Below, piece by piece: positions 9,048-17,876 of a stretch of 34,622 nucleotides of DNA; position 1 is the first letter of the stretch, and every line of letters starts with the position of its first letter. A program made the position numbers and the translations under genes. Source of the stretch: Cyanobacteria bacterium M_surface_10_m2_179 (GTDB taxonomy: Bacteria; Cyanobacteriota; Cyanobacteriia; PCC-6307; Cyanobiaceae); NCBI GenBank assembly GCA_016882545.1, contig VGPW01000010.1, positions 1-34,622 on the forward strand. The letters run 5' to 3'. Under the pieces are notes generated by a model. That model was not told the DNA's origin and did not search any database. It worked only from the letters and a program-made list of their open reading frames with translations.

Positions 9048-9908
9048 TTAAATCACCTCCTGGGATGGGGACTGGCTGAATGCGACGGATGGCGGCGAAC
9101 CTCCCAGCGGCAGATCGGGCGGCACCGAGCGGCGGTACATCTCACAGAGATGGGCCATCACATCGAGCAGGGCCAGGCGGTAGTCCTGAAGGAAGTCGTT
9201 TTTGTGCCCCTCCAGCTTGAGCTGCTTCCAGAAGGCGTCAATCAGATCGACGTGAAGCTCCACCACCTTGTTGATCGGCAGATCCCCAAAGAAAGCGGAA
9301 TGCACAAAGCTTTCAATGGCCTGATTGGCAGCGGCCGGATCGCGGAAATAGCTGATCAACACATCCCGATAGCTGCGCTTCAGTGAACGCAGCAACTCCT
9401 CGCGTTCCTCCTGCGGCAGGCTGCGCAGAAACAGCGAGGGATCGCGCTTGTAGAACACCCCCAGGTAGCCCAGGCGCCCCTGCAGGCGATTGGGCAGCCG
9501 CCACGATTCCGGGGTGTCCGCCGTGCCGGCGGCGCCATTGGGTTGGCCGCGCCGCAGAAACCGCGACACCGCCGCATCCACGCTGTAGGCGATCTGCTCC
9601 AGCTGGTCCTGGGGTAGATGCACCTCGGCATCGTGATATTCCACGCGGCCGCTCACCTCACCGATCACCACCGCCGGCAGCAACATCCCCTGCTGCCGCA
9701 ACTCTTCGTAGATCTCGGCGGGGTGAATGCCCTGCTGGAGCAGCACCACATCAAAGGCATCGCGCCGCTGCTGCAGCTCCCGGATGGGATCCGGCAGGGA
9801 GCCGAGATCCTCGAGCTGGTAGCGACCACCCTTGAGCCAGGTGCGGCAGGCCCGCTCCAAACGGGGATCCGGCAGCAGCGAAGCGATCGTGAGAGCCGGC
9901 TGGGACAT
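9048..9908 (-). CDS. kaiA: Circadian clock protein KaiA
   Basis: KaiA stimulates KaiC autophosphorylation by binding its C-terminal tail. The 286 residues from the ATG at 9908 match the 284-residue S. elongatus protein. There is a divergent pseudo-receiver domain (about 1-135), a short linker, and a conserved C-terminal dimerisation/KaiC-binding domain. The latter begins near RLQGRLGYLGVFYKRDP and includes LPINKVVELHVDLIDAF and LDVMAHLCEMYRRS. A GTG 30 nt upstream (9938) is in frame but adds residues not typical of the family. No clear Shine-Dalgarno precedes either start, in contrast to kaiB. The full-length gene separates this genome from Prochlorococcus, where kaiA is lost at this locus. 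rplU is divergent, 156 nt away. Confidence 0.96.
   Translation of the reverse strand: MSQPALTIASLLPDPRLERACRTWLKGGRYQLEDLGSLPDPIRELQQRRDAFDVVLLQQGIHPAEIYEELRQQGMLLPAVVIGEVSGRVEYHDAEVHLPQDQLEQIAYSVDAAVSRFLRRGQPNGAAGTADTPESWRLPNRLQGRLGYLGVFYKRDPSLFLRSLPQEEREELLRSLKRSYRDVLISYFRDPAAANQAIESFVHSAFFGDLPINKVVELHVDLIDAFWKQLKLEGHKNDFLQDYRLALLDVMAHLCEMYRRSVPPDLPLGGSPPSVAFSQSPSQEVI
9051..9060 (-). promoter_or_regulatory. Near-perfect Shine-Dalgarno for kaiB inside the kaiA coding end
   Basis: Read on the minus strand, AGGAGGTGATTTAAATG covers the end of kaiA and the start of kaiB. AGGAGGTGAT is complementary to the 3' end of 16S rRNA. The kaiA stop TAA lies between the Shine-Dalgarno and the adjoining kaiB ATG. 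The element encodes the last residues of KaiA (QEVI). Confidence 0.8.
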
Positions 9909-10064
9909 GCGCCGAGATCGGACCCGGTCAATGCCCACAGTGTTGACGGGTCGGCGGGCAAAAGGTGAAGATCATTGTTTGTCTTTCGATTGCCGTGCGG
10001 CAGGCCGAAATGACGAAGCCCTTCCCCGGGGTCTCCCCGTCAGCCTGTCCACGCCACAGACGCC

Positions 10065-10418
10065 ATGAGCACGACTCCCAGCACCGGTCCCTACGCCATC
10101 GTTGAGACCTCCGGCACCCAGGTGTGGGTCCAACCCAACCGCTACTACGACCTCAACCGCATCAACGCTGAGGTGGAGAGCACTCTCACCCTGGAGAACG
10201 TGCTCCTGGTGAACGACGGCACCGCCGCCAACGTCGGCCAGCCCTACGTGAAGGGAGCCACCGTTGAACTGCAGGTGATGGAGCATCGCCGCGGTCCCAA
10301 GGTGATCGTTTACAAGATGCGCCCCAAGAAGAAGACCCGCCGTAAGAACGGTCACCGTCAGGAGCTGACCCGCGTGATGGTGAAGTCCATCAGCGTGGGC
10401 GGCAAAGCCCTGGCCTGA
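10065..10418 (+). CDS. rplU: Ribosomal protein bL21
   Basis: Large-subunit protein bL21, an early 23S rRNA binder. The 117 residues have the family plan: [20 protein letters not shown] at the N-terminus, the central ENVLLVNDG segment, and a basic [16 protein letters not shown] loop before the C-terminal strand. It is followed 39 nt later by rpmA, the usual bL21-bL27 pair. The leader (9909-10064) contains a GGGG-TCT-CCCC stem near 10030-10045 but no promoter I trust. Confidence 0.98.
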   Translation: MSTTPSTGPYAIVETSGTQVWVQPNRYYDLNRINAEVESTLTLENVLLVNDGTAANVGQPYVKGATVELQVMEHRRGPKVIVYKMRPKKKTRRKNGHRQELTRVMVKSISVGGKALA

Positions 10419-10457
10419 TCAGCCGCAGCGTTCCTCAACCAAACACTCCTCTGAACC

Positions 10458-10721
10458 ATGGCCCACAAGAAAGGCACCGGCTCCACCCGCAACGGCCGCG
10501 ACTCCAACTCCAAGCGCCTCGGCGTGAAGCGTTACGGCGGTGAAGCGGTAAACGCCGGCTCGATCCTGATCCGTCAGCGCGGCACCTCTGTGCTGCCCGG
10601 CACCAACGTTGGCCGCGGCGCCGATGACACCCTGTTCGCCCTGGTGGATGGCGTGGTGAGCTTCGACACCATCAAGCGCGGCCTGCGCACTCGCAAGCGC
10701 ATCAACGTGGCTGTCGGCTGA
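10458..10721 (+). CDS. rpmA: Ribosomal protein bL27
   Basis: Large-subunit protein bL27, located near the peptidyl-transferase centre. The 87 residues begin [20 protein letters not shown], directly with the mature-type N-terminus, so there is no cleavable extension of the Firmicutes type. The core has [21 protein letters not shown]. It is the last gene of the rplU-rpmA unit, which ends in a strong intrinsic terminator at 10761-10788. Confidence 0.98.
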   Translation: MAHKKGTGSTRNGRDSNSKRLGVKRYGGEAVNAGSILIRQRGTSVLPGTNVGRGADDTLFALVDGVVSFDTIKRGLRTRKRINVAVG

Positions 10722-10760
10722 TCGCCGGCTGCACCCAGGCCTGATCGCTCAGCCAACTTC

Positions 10761-10788
10761 AGCCGGCACCGGCGGTGCCGGCTTTTTT
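10761..10788 (+). terminator. Intrinsic terminator of rplU-rpmA
   Basis: A perfect 10-bp stem, AGCCGGCACC paired with GGTGCCGGCT, has a GGC loop and is followed by six T (10783-10788). It lies 39 nt after the rpmA stop and before the convergent methyltransferase gene. Confidence 0.93.
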
Positions 10789-10794
10789 GTGCCC

Positions 10795-11547
10795 CTATGC
10801 GCTCAGCAGCTGGTAGGCGCGGGTGGTGATCAGAAACGGGTGAAACAGCTCAAGGAAACGGCTCTGCAGCGTGCGGAAGAAGCGCTCCACCAGCTGCGGA
10901 TCATCGAAGTGGAAGGGGTATTCGCCTGAAAATCCCTTGAAGAAATACCAATTGAGCAGCGCCGTGGCCTCAGAGTTCATGCGTTGCGCGAACTGCTCGA
11001 GCTGGGTGCTGGGATCACTGAGATGCTCCAGCACATCCAGGCAAACAATCGTGTCGAACCGCTCCGGCAGCTCCGGCGCCTCCAGATCACGGAAGCAGCG
11101 GAGCTTCTGCTGCAGCCCGAATTGTTCCGCCCTGGCCTCCACAAAGCGCCGGTTCTCGGGATTGAGATCCACGAACCACACCGCCTCCACCTGGGGCAGC
11201 GCCGCCGCCGCCAGGGCATGGGTGCCGATGCCGCCACCGAAATCCAACACCTGGCCGTGGGCGAACTGCTGCTGCAGCCGCAGGGTGTCGGCGATGTAGT
11301 CGGCACTGCTCAGATGCCAGGCCGCCAGCTCCAGCAGATGGCCGGTACCAACACCGCTCTCATAGAAGGCTTCGGCCTGCTTGGGATCGAAGGCACCGGG
11401 ATGGGCCGCCGCCAGCGATTCGGTGGCCAGGGGCAGCCGCCGCTCCAGCTCCTCAAGCTCCAGGGCCAGGTGCGCCGCCAGCTGCGGGCGCAGATCGAAG
11501 CCTCCATCGAGAAAGTGGTCGAGGGAGAGGGTGGCGTGAGGGCTCAT
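10795..11547 (-). CDS. Class I SAM-dependent methyltransferase, substrate unknown
   Basis: The 250-residue protein has a Rossmann-fold SAM site. Motif I is VLDFGGGIGTH (100-110), an acidic strand end VWFVDLNPENRRF follows, then FDTIVCLDVLEHLSDP, typical of small-molecule methyltransferases of the Methyltransf_23/25 type. An N-terminal helical region of about 95 residues precedes the fold. The C-terminal part, rich in Phe and Tyr, could form a substrate lid. It starts 6 nt after the stop of the putative queuosine-precursor transporter gene, so the two are probably co-transcribed. Nothing in the sequence identifies the substrate. Confidence 0.85.
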   Translation of the reverse strand: MSPHATLSLDHFLDGGFDLRPQLAAHLALELEELERRLPLATESLAAAHPGAFDPKQAEAFYESGVGTGHLLELAAWHLSSADYIADTLRLQQQFAHGQVLDFGGGIGTHALAAAALPQVEAVWFVDLNPENRRFVEARAEQFGLQQKLRCFRDLEAPELPERFDTIVCLDVLEHLSDPSTQLEQFAQRMNSEATALLNWYFFKGFSGEYPFHFDDPQLVERFFRTLQSRFLELFHPFLITTRAYQLLSA

Positions 11548-11553
11548 GGCTGC

Positions 11554-12306
11554 TCACCGTAGAGGTGAGCCCAGTTCCGCACCTTCACCGGGCACCACGA
11601 GCCAACGGCGCAGCCAGGCGGTGAGCCAGTAGAAGGGCAGCGTGTCGGCCAGGGCCGCCAGGGCCTTGAACAGATAGCCGCTGGCGATGTAGCTGACCAA
11701 CTGGGGCAGCACCGGCAGCTCGGCGCGCAGCGGCAGCACGTGGGCGCCGTAGTGACTGATCAGCACCACGGCGCTGGTGTCCACCAATTGACTCACCAAG
11801 GTGGAGCCGTTGTTGCGGAGCCAGAGGGCCCGGCCAGCGCTGACGCGCTTCCAGAAATGGAACAGCCGCACATCGGTGAACTGGGCCGCCATGTAGGCCA
11901 CCATCGAGGCCCCCACGGCGCCGAAGGCCAGATCCTGCACGGCAAAAAACGTGCTCTCCGGAGCGCCCGGCAACCCCGGCAGCACACCACCGATCCACAG
12001 GATCAACACAATCCAGCCATTCAGTAGCAAGCCCACCCAAACCAGCTGGCTGGCGCGCTCCTCGCCCCAGATCTCACTGATCAGGTCGGTGCAGAGGAAG
12101 GTCACCGGATAGGGCAACGCCCCCACCGCCACCACCACGGGCCAGGAGCCGATGCGCCCCAGCTGCAGAAAACGGGTGAGCCCCAGGATGTTGAGCATCC
12201 CCATGGTGCCGAGGAACAACCCCGCCAGCACCAGAAAGGCCAGCTCCCGCCGCCGCTGCAGCACCTCCGCTGGCACCGCAGGGCCAGCGCTGATCCCATC
12301 GCCCAT
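11554..12306 (-). CDS. yhhQ: Putative queuosine precursor transporter (YhhQ/COG1738 family)
   Basis: An integral membrane protein of 250 residues with about six hydrophobic segments. It shows family-type motifs YPVTFLCTDLISEIWGE and RNNGSTLVSQLVDTS. YhhQ proteins import queuosine precursors such as preQ0 or preQ1 for tRNA modification. The family call is from these motifs; the substrate in this organism is inferred. The gene is divergent from truB (83 nt between starts) and is followed after 6 nt by a methyltransferase gene. Frame and length are normal. Confidence 0.85.
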   Translation of the reverse strand: MGDGISAGPAVPAEVLQRRRELAFLVLAGLFLGTMGMLNILGLTRFLQLGRIGSWPVVVAVGALPYPVTFLCTDLISEIWGEERASQLVWVGLLLNGWIVLILWIGGVLPGLPGAPESTFFAVQDLAFGAVGASMVAYMAAQFTDVRLFHFWKRVSAGRALWLRNNGSTLVSQLVDTSAVVLISHYGAHVLPLRAELPVLPQLVSYIASGYLFKALAALADTLPFYWLTAWLRRWLVVPGEGAELGSPLR

Positions 12307-12389
12307 CGGAGCGGCCGCTCACAGCCCCAAGCCTGGCGGCATCCCAGCCATCTGCAATGGGAGCATCAGACCAGTGATCCCACCGTGCG

Positions 12390-13268
12390 TTGACCTGCGG
12401 CTTCCTGGTGCTCGACAAGCCCACTGGCCTGAGCTCCCACGGCTGCGTGGCACGGGTGCGGCGCGCCTATGGCCTCAAGCGGGTGGGCCATGGCGGCACC
12501 CTGGATCCAGCCGTGACCGGCGTGCTGCCGATTGCCCTCGGCCCGGCCACGCGGCTGCTGCCCTACCTCAGCGGCGACAAGACCTACCGGGGAGTGGTGC
12601 AACTGGGGGTGCGCACCGCCAGCGATGACCTCGAGGGGGAGGTGCTGGAGCGGCAGGCCCCACCGAGCCTCAGCGCCGCCGAGCTGGAGGCGGCGCTGCA
12701 ACCCTTCCGCGGCCTGATCCAGCAGCGCCCACCGGCGGTGTCCGCCGTGCACGTGAATGGCCAGCGGGCCTACAAACTGGCCCGGGCGGGTGAGGTGGTG
12801 GAACTCCAGCCCAGGCCGGTGACCATCCAGCGGCTGGAGCTGCTGGGGTGGGATCCGGCGCGGGGGCAGCTGGAGCTGGAGGTGGCCTGCTCAGCCGGCA
12901 CCTACATCCGCTCGCTCGCCCGCGATCTCGGCGATGCCCTGGGCTGCGGGGGGGCGCTGGCCCAGCTGCGGCGCACCCAGGCCCTCGGGTTTGAGTTGGA
13001 GCAGAGCGTGAGCCTGGAGCAGCTCGATACGGTGCCGCCACCGGCGCTGGTGAACCCGCTGCAGGCCCTGAGCCACCTGGCGCAGCACCCGCTGGAAACG
13101 GAGGCGCTAGCAGGCTGGCGCTGCGGACGGCTGCAAAGCTGCGACCCCAGCTGGCCGTTGGAAACGCCGGTAGTGGTGGTGGGGCCGGATGGCAACCTGG
13201 CGGGCATGGCCCGGGTGCAGGCCTGCGGTCAGCTGCAGCCGCGCCTGGTGCTCGATGCCGCCGGCTGA
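12390..13268 (+). CDS. truB: tRNA pseudouridine-55 synthase
   Basis: TruB makes pseudouridine 55 in the T-loop of tRNAs. The protein has 292 residues with the N-terminal [16 protein letters not shown] motif, the catalytic GTLDP (Asp39) in [15 protein letters not shown], and the C-terminal [11 protein letters not shown] motif. The only plausible start is TTG at 12390: an in-frame stop lies at 12375-12377, and the conserved core begins only three codons after the TTG. No Shine-Dalgarno is visible, so the start is fixed by frame and homology only. yebC follows 40 nt downstream. Confidence 0.96.
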   Translation: MTCGFLVLDKPTGLSSHGCVARVRRAYGLKRVGHGGTLDPAVTGVLPIALGPATRLLPYLSGDKTYRGVVQLGVRTASDDLEGEVLERQAPPSLSAAELEAALQPFRGLIQQRPPAVSAVHVNGQRAYKLARAGEVVELQPRPVTIQRLELLGWDPARGQLELEVACSAGTYIRSLARDLGDALGCGGALAQLRRTQALGFELEQSVSLEQLDTVPPPALVNPLQALSHLAQHPLETEALAGWRCGRLQSCDPSWPLETPVVVVGPDGNLAGMARVQACGQLQPRLVLDAAG

Positions 13269-13308
13269 AGGCCGGGCCAACCGTTTCTGCTTCGTTTTCC
13301 TCCGCAAC

Positions 13309-14082
13309 ATGGCCGGCCATAGCCGATGGGCCCAGATCAAACGCACCAAAGCGGTGGTGGACGCCAAACGCGGTGCCGTGTTCACCCGCCTGGGTCGCGA
13401 AATCATGGTGGCGGCGCGAGCCGGCGCCGATCCGGCCGGCAACTTCCAACTGCGCACGGCGATTGAAAAGGCCAAGGCGGCCCGCGTGCCCAACGCCAAC
13501 ATCGAACGGGCTATTGCCAAAGGGTCCGGCCAGGGCGGCGGCGGCGCCGACGCCTTCGAAGAGGTGCGCTACGAGGGCTACGGACCCGGCGGGGTGGCGG
13601 TGCTGATCGAGGCCCTCACCGATAACCGCAACCGCACAGCAGCGGAGCTGCGCCTGGCCTTCAGCAAAAACGGCGGCAACCTCGGTGAAACCGGCTGTGT
13701 GGGCTACCTGTTCGAACACCGCAGCGTGGTGCGCCTCGAGCAGAGCAACCTGCGGGACGACGACCTGCTCGAGCGGCTACTGGAGCTGGACGAGCAGGGC
13801 GGGCCGAGCGTGATCAGCTACGAGCTCGATCCGGAGGGCGCTGAGGTGCTGGGAGCCTTCGAACAGCTGGAAGCCCTGCAGGACGGCCTGCGCAACCTGG
13901 GCCTACCGGTGTGCAGCTGGGAGCACCGCTGGATCGCCCAAACCCCCTGCCGCCTCGACGACCCAACGGCCTTGGCCGGCTGCCTGAAGCTGCTGGATGC
14001 CCTCGAGGAGCTCGACGACGTGCGCAGCGTGACCAGCAACCTGGAGGCCGACGAAGACACCCTGCAATCGCTAGTGGGATAG
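13309..14082 (+). CDS. yebC: YebC/PmpR-family protein (TACO1-like)
   Basis: A 257-residue protein starting [20 protein letters not shown], the hallmark of the YebC family. The core has [22 protein letters not shown] and [23 protein letters not shown]. Family members act as transcription regulators or, as with TACO1 and recent bacterial homologues, as ribosome-associated factors that help translation of difficult sequences. The role here is not decidable. The frame is open 120 nt further upstream, but the ATG at 13309 is the family start. The 3' end overlaps the convergent nagB gene by 12 nt. Confidence 0.95.
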   Translation: MAGHSRWAQIKRTKAVVDAKRGAVFTRLGREIMVAARAGADPAGNFQLRTAIEKAKAARVPNANIERAIAKGSGQGGGGADAFEEVRYEGYGPGGVAVLIEALTDNRNRTAAELRLAFSKNGGNLGETGCVGYLFEHRSVVRLEQSNLRDDDLLERLLELDEQGGPSVISYELDPEGAEVLGAFEQLEALQDGLRNLGLPVCSWEHRWIAQTPCRLDDPTALAGCLKLLDALEELDDVRSVTSNLEADEDTLQSLVG

Positions 14083-14847
14083 CGCGGCGGCGGCAGCCTG
14101 ATCGGCCACCACCTCCAGCTGCGGATGCTGCTGCAGCCAGCTGGCCGGCACCTGCGCGCACGGGGGCTCCAGCAGGGCGCGGCGCAGGATCTGGGCCTTG
14201 GCGGCACCAGTCACCACCAGCAGCAGACGACGGGCCGCCAGGATCTCGCTCATGCCCAGGGTGATCGCCCGCTCAGGCACCGCGGCGGGATCTCCGCCGA
14301 AGGCGGCAGCGTTCTGCTCGCGCGTGGCCTGGCTGAGCTGCAGGCAGCGGCAGGCGGCCAGGGCGGAGCAGGGGGGCTCGTTGAAGCCCACATGACCATT
14401 ACTCCCCAGGCCCAGCAGCTGTAGGTCGATGCCGCCGGCAGCCGCCAGCGCCGCGGCGTAGCGGAGGGCCTCCGCATCCGGATCGGCGGCCCGCCCATCC
14501 GGCAGCTGCAGCGCCCCAGGTTCCAACGCCAGCGGGCCACCCAGCTGCTGCTGCATGAAGGCCGCGAAGGAGGCGGGATCAGCAGGGCCCAGCCCCACGT
14601 ATTCATCGAGATTGAAACTGCGCCAGCCCTCCAACAGAGCGCGGCGCTGCGGCGCAGGCAGCTGCTGCAAGCGCTCGCGCAGGGCGGCGTAGACGGGCTC
14701 CATGGTGCGGCCGGTGGCCAAACCCAGCCGCGCGCGCTGGCGCAGGGCCGTGAGCAGCTGTTCCGCCACCACCGCAGCCACCGCCTCCGGATGGGGCTCC
14801 ACCCGCAGCCGGCCCTGCACCAGCAGGGGAGTTCGAGGCAGGATCAA
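14071..14847 (-). CDS. nagB: Glucosamine-6-phosphate deaminase/6-phosphogluconolactonase family, NagB-like
   Basis: The NagB branch converts glucosamine-6-phosphate to fructose-6-phosphate and ammonia. The 258-residue protein has the active-site segment NLDEYVGL (Asp81) and the NagB motif [14 protein letters not shown]. These fit a deaminase better than a phosphogluconolactonase. The start is TTG at 14847, overlapping the stop of the SpoIID-like gene as TTGA; an internal GTG a few codons on is also possible. Coupling to a cell-wall protein gene suggests amino-sugar handling linked to peptidoglycan, which is inference. The 3' end overlaps yebC by 12 nt. Confidence 0.88.
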   Translation of the reverse strand: MILPRTPLLVQGRLRVEPHPEAVAAVVAEQLLTALRQRARLGLATGRTMEPVYAALRERLQQLPAPQRRALLEGWRSFNLDEYVGLGPADPASFAAFMQQQLGGPLALEPGALQLPDGRAADPDAEALRYAAALAAAGGIDLQLLGLGSNGHVGFNEPPCSALAACRCLQLSQATREQNAAAFGGDPAAVPERAITLGMSEILAARRLLLVVTGAAKAQILRRALLEPPCAQVPASWLQQHPQLEVVADQAAAAALSH

Positions 14848-16190
14848 CGGGACACGGCCAGAACCTGTCGATCCTCCTTGGCGGCGGTGCGCGCCAGCTC
14901 ATTGATGGGCAGCAGAGCGGTGCCCCGGTAGTAGTGGAGCAGGATGTCGGCATAGCTCTGGCCCCGCTGCGCCATGGCCAGGGCTCCCCACTGGCTCATG
15001 CCGATGCCATGGCCGAAGCCGCGGCCCACGGCCACCAGCTGCACCGCTTCAGCCGTGAGCGCGGCGGGAACCGGCAGGGTGAGCGCCGGCACGGTGCTGG
15101 TTGGCAGGAGCGATGGCAACGCTGATGGTGGCGCCACCGTGGGGGCCAGCTCGAAGCGCACCCAGGTGCTCTTCAAGCCCAAGCGGCTGCGCAACTGGGC
15201 GCCGGTGAGCGCCAACTGACCGCTGGGCCCCTGCACCCGCGCCTGGCTGATCCGTCCGGTGGGGGTGGTGGCCATCACCTCGATGCCCAGGGCTCCACCC
15301 AGCTCGGGGAACGCCTGGCGCAGCCGCTCTTGATCGAGGGGCTGGCGCCAGTCGCGCACCGGTGAGGCGTCATCAAAATCCCGCACGCTCACCAGATAGG
15401 GCAACTGCTTCGACCACAGATCACCACTGCTCTCGGTGCTGCCGCCGCCGCTACTGCTGTGAAACACGGCATCGATCAGGGCGTTGTTGTAGGTGAGCAC
15501 CAAACCGCGGGTGCCCGCCACCGCCGCGCGCGTGGATGGGGTTTCTGATTCCACGCCCTTGTACACCTGGCTGGCGGTGGTGGCCTGGAGATCGAAGGCG
15601 GCCGCAGGCTTGCGCGCCTTGAGGGCATAGGTGCGGGCTGCCACAGCCTGAGCCCGCAACGCCTCCATCGGCCAGCTGGCGGGCATCTCACTGCCCACCA
15701 CGCTGGTGAGGTAGGTCTCCAGGGGCAGGTGATTCACCACCTGGAGCACGCCGCCCTCTAAACGCAGCTGCAACCGCCCCCGGTAGCGGCGCTGCTGCAG
15801 CCACAGGCCTGGATCGGGGTCGTCGGCTCCGGGCAGCGCCTCCAGCCAGACCTCACGGGCTTGCCACTGCTCGGCCTGGGGATCGTCTGCGTCACGGAGC
15901 TGCAACCAGCCGTTGCTCACCTCCGCCTGCAGCACCCTCTGCCCCGGGAACTGCTGCAGCACCCGGCCAGCGCTGTCGCGCAGCTGCAGCCCCGCAGCGG
16001 CCACCGCCGGCCGCAGCCGCGCCACAGGGGCCTGCCACACCAGCACCCGCACCACCGGATCCGGCGCCAGGGCGCGGGCGGGCGGCTGCGCAGCCTGCAC
16101 CTGGGCCGGCAACGGCAGCAGAGCAGCCCCCAGCGCCAACACCCCCAGGGAACAGCGAGCCATAGAACGCCGAACGGCAGAGCAGGTCAT
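14844..16190 (-). CDS. Exported SpoIID/LytB-domain protein
   Basis: A 448-residue protein with an N-terminal signal peptide (hydrophobic LGVLALGAALLPLPAQVQA, cleavage near residue 33). The SpoIID domain carries LPLETYLTSVVGSEMP, WPMEALRAQAVAARTYAL, a HSSSGGGSTE segment, and the C-terminal signature GRGFGHGIGMSQWGA followed by HYYRG. SpoIID is a lytic transglycosylase that acts on denuded glycan strands in sporulating bacteria. Non-sporulating cyanobacteria also carry homologues, presumably for wall remodelling. A Pro/Ser/Thr-rich insert of about 30 residues interrupts the domain before the last motif. The stop overlaps the nagB start (TTGA). The ATG at 16190 is used; the ATG nine codons on is an alternative. 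Confidence 0.9.
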   Translation of the reverse strand: MTCSAVRRSMARCSLGVLALGAALLPLPAQVQAAQPPARALAPDPVVRVLVWQAPVARLRPAVAAAGLQLRDSAGRVLQQFPGQRVLQAEVSNGWLQLRDADDPQAEQWQAREVWLEALPGADDPDPGLWLQQRRYRGRLQLRLEGGVLQVVNHLPLETYLTSVVGSEMPASWPMEALRAQAVAARTYALKARKPAAAFDLQATTASQVYKGVESETPSTRAAVAGTRGLVLTYNNALIDAVFHSSSGGGSTESSGDLWSKQLPYLVSVRDFDDASPVRDWRQPLDQERLRQAFPELGGALGIEVMATTPTGRISQARVQGPSGQLALTGAQLRSRLGLKSTWVRFELAPTVAPPSALPSLLPTSTVPALTLPVPAALTAEAVQLVAVGRGFGHGIGMSQWGALAMAQRGQSYADILLHYYRGTALLPINELARTAAKEDRQVLAVSR

Positions 16191-16279
16191 TGTGACGAGC
16201 CAGGGCTGCGGCCGCCAGTGCCCTGCCGCTGCGGCGTGGCACGATCAGATCATTCACATCGGGGAGCGTCCGGCCCGCC

Positions 16280-17230
16280 GTGCAGGTCACCTTCCTGGGC
16301 ACCAGTTCCGGCGTTCCCACCCGGGGCCGCAATGTGTCGGCGGTGGCGCTGCGGCTGCCCCAACGGGCCGAGCTCTGGCTGTTCGACTGCGGCGAGGGCA
16401 CCCAGCATCAATTTCTGCGCAGCGAGCTGCGGGTGAGCCAGCTCAGCCGCATCTTCATCACCCACATGCATGGGGATCACGTGTTCGGGCTGCCGGGTTT
16501 GCTGGCCAGCCTCGGCCTGGCGGGCACCTGCACCGGCATCGATCTCTACGGCCCCGACCCCCTTCGCGACTACCTCGAAGGCGTGCTGCGCACCTCCTCC
16601 ACCCGCATCGGCTATCCGCTGCGCAGCCATCGCGTGAGGGAGGCGGCCAGCAGCGGTGCACTGCTGCTCGATGACGACGACATCACCGTGCGCTGCACCC
16701 CCTTGATCCATCGGGTGCCGGCCTACGCCTACCGCGTTGACCAGAAGCCGCGGGCGGGCCGCTTCGATGTGGAGCAGGCCAAAGCGCTCGGCATCCCCCC
16801 GGGCCCGATCTACGCCGAGCTGAAGGCGGGGCGGGAGGTGGTGCTGGAGGACGGCCGCATCATCAACGGCGACAGCCTCTGCGGCCCGGAGCGGCCCGGC
16901 TGCAGCGTTGTGTACTGCACCGACACGGTGTTCAGCGAAGCGGCGGTGGAGTTGGCTCGTGGCGCCGACCTGCTGATCCACGAGAGCACCTTCGCCCACG
17001 CCGAAGCCGAGATGGCCTTCGCCCGGCAGCACTCCACCAGCACCATGGCGGCCCAGACCGCCCTGGCCGCCGGCGTGAAACAGCTGATGCTCACGCATCT
17101 GAGCCCCCGCTATGTGAAAGGCAACCCCGTCACCCCCGACGATTTGGTGCAGGAGGCGCGGGCGATCTTCCCCAACACCGAGATCGCCAAGGACTTCCTC
17201 AGCGTGGAGGTCGCCGCGGCCGAGGGCTGA
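16280..17230 (+). CDS. rnz: Ribonuclease Z (tRNA 3' endonuclease)
   Basis: Rnz is a metallo-beta-lactamase-fold endonuclease that trims the 3' trailer of pre-tRNAs. This matters here because the tRNA-Val gene in this window lacks an encoded CCA. The 316 residues have the N-terminal [10 protein letters not shown], the zinc motif THMHGDH (61-67), the exosite-like Gly/Pro-rich segment around [14 protein letters not shown], and downstream metal ligands in YCTDTVF, HESTF and LTHLSPRY. The start is GTG at 16280, where the conserved sequence begins at the second codon. It is divergent from the SpoIID-like gene (89 nt). Confidence 0.96.
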   Translation: MQVTFLGTSSGVPTRGRNVSAVALRLPQRAELWLFDCGEGTQHQFLRSELRVSQLSRIFITHMHGDHVFGLPGLLASLGLAGTCTGIDLYGPDPLRDYLEGVLRTSSTRIGYPLRSHRVREAASSGALLLDDDDITVRCTPLIHRVPAYAYRVDQKPRAGRFDVEQAKALGIPPGPIYAELKAGREVVLEDGRIINGDSLCGPERPGCSVVYCTDTVFSEAAVELARGADLLIHESTFAHAEAEMAFARQHSTSTMAAQTALAAGVKQLMLTHLSPRYVKGNPVTPDDLVQEARAIFPNTEIAKDFLSVEVAAAEG

Positions 17231-17286
17231 GGCTGCAACAGTTCGTGAGTGCCTGGCCCCAGGGCAACCGGCAGGCCCATCGGCCG

Positions 17287-17295
17287 TGATACAAG
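17287..17295 (+). promoter_or_regulatory. Candidate extended -10 of psbV
   Basis: TGATACAAG at 17287-17295 resembles an extended -10 (TGnTACAAG), 42 nt before the psbV ATG. No -35 hexamer is evident at the usual spacing, so the call is tentative. Confidence 0.3.
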
Positions 17296-17337
17296 GGCTC
17301 TGGCGCGGTCTCTACCCCCACCTTGCCGGCTTTTTCG

Positions 17338-17847
17338 ATGGCCTTTTCCTTCTTTTCTGCCCTCCGGTCCCTGGTCCGGCTGCTGGTTCTGCCCCTGGCC
17401 CTGCTGGTGGGCCTGGCCGGCCCCGCCCAGGCTGCTCAGTGGACCGCTGAACAACTCACCGTGCCCGCCACAGCCGATGGCGCTTCGGTGACCTTCAGCG
17501 AACAGGAGATCAAAGCGGGCCGCAAGATCTTCAACGACAGCTGCGGTGTGTGCCACGCCGGCGGCATCACCAAGACCAACCACAACGTGGGCCTCGACCC
17601 CGAGACCCTCGCCCTGGCGACCCCCGCGCGCGACAACGTCGACGCCCTGGTGGATTACATGAAGGATCCCACCAGCTACGACGGGGAATACAGCATTGCC
17701 GACGTGCACCCGAGCATCCGCAGCAGCGACGTGTTCGTGAAGATGCGCGATCTCAACGACGAAGACCTGCGCCTGATGGCCGGCTTCATCCTGGTGGCCC
17801 CCAAGGTGCAGGGCCCGCAGTGGGGCGGCGGCAAGATCTACTTCTGA
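17338..17847 (+). CDS. psbV: Photosystem II cytochrome c-550 (PsbV)
   Basis: PsbV is an extrinsic lumenal subunit that stabilises the oxygen-evolving manganese cluster of PSII. The 169-residue precursor has a signal peptide ending near PAQA (residues 28-32). The covalent haem motif is CGVCH (69-73), and the distal haem ligand His124 lies in DVHPSIRSSD. Both align with His41 and His92 of the mature thermophilic protein. The C-terminus GGGKIYF is the family end. The start is the ATG at 17338 rather than the TTG five codons upstream, because the signal peptide begins there. It lies 107 nt after rnz with its own possible promoter. Confidence 0.97.
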   Translation: MAFSFFSALRSLVRLLVLPLALLVGLAGPAQAAQWTAEQLTVPATADGASVTFSEQEIKAGRKIFNDSCGVCHAGGITKTNHNVGLDPETLALATPARDNVDALVDYMKDPTSYDGEYSIADVHPSIRSSDVFVKMRDLNDEDLRLMAGFILVAPKVQGPQWGGGKIYF

Positions 17848-17876
17848 TCGCTGCTGGTCACCGGCTCCACGCCCTC

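Noticed and set aside
9943-9972. TTGACG followed by a weak -10 as a promoter for rplU
   Set aside because: The hexamer at the expected spacing (TGAAGA/GAAGAT) is a poor -10, so I do not list it as a feature.
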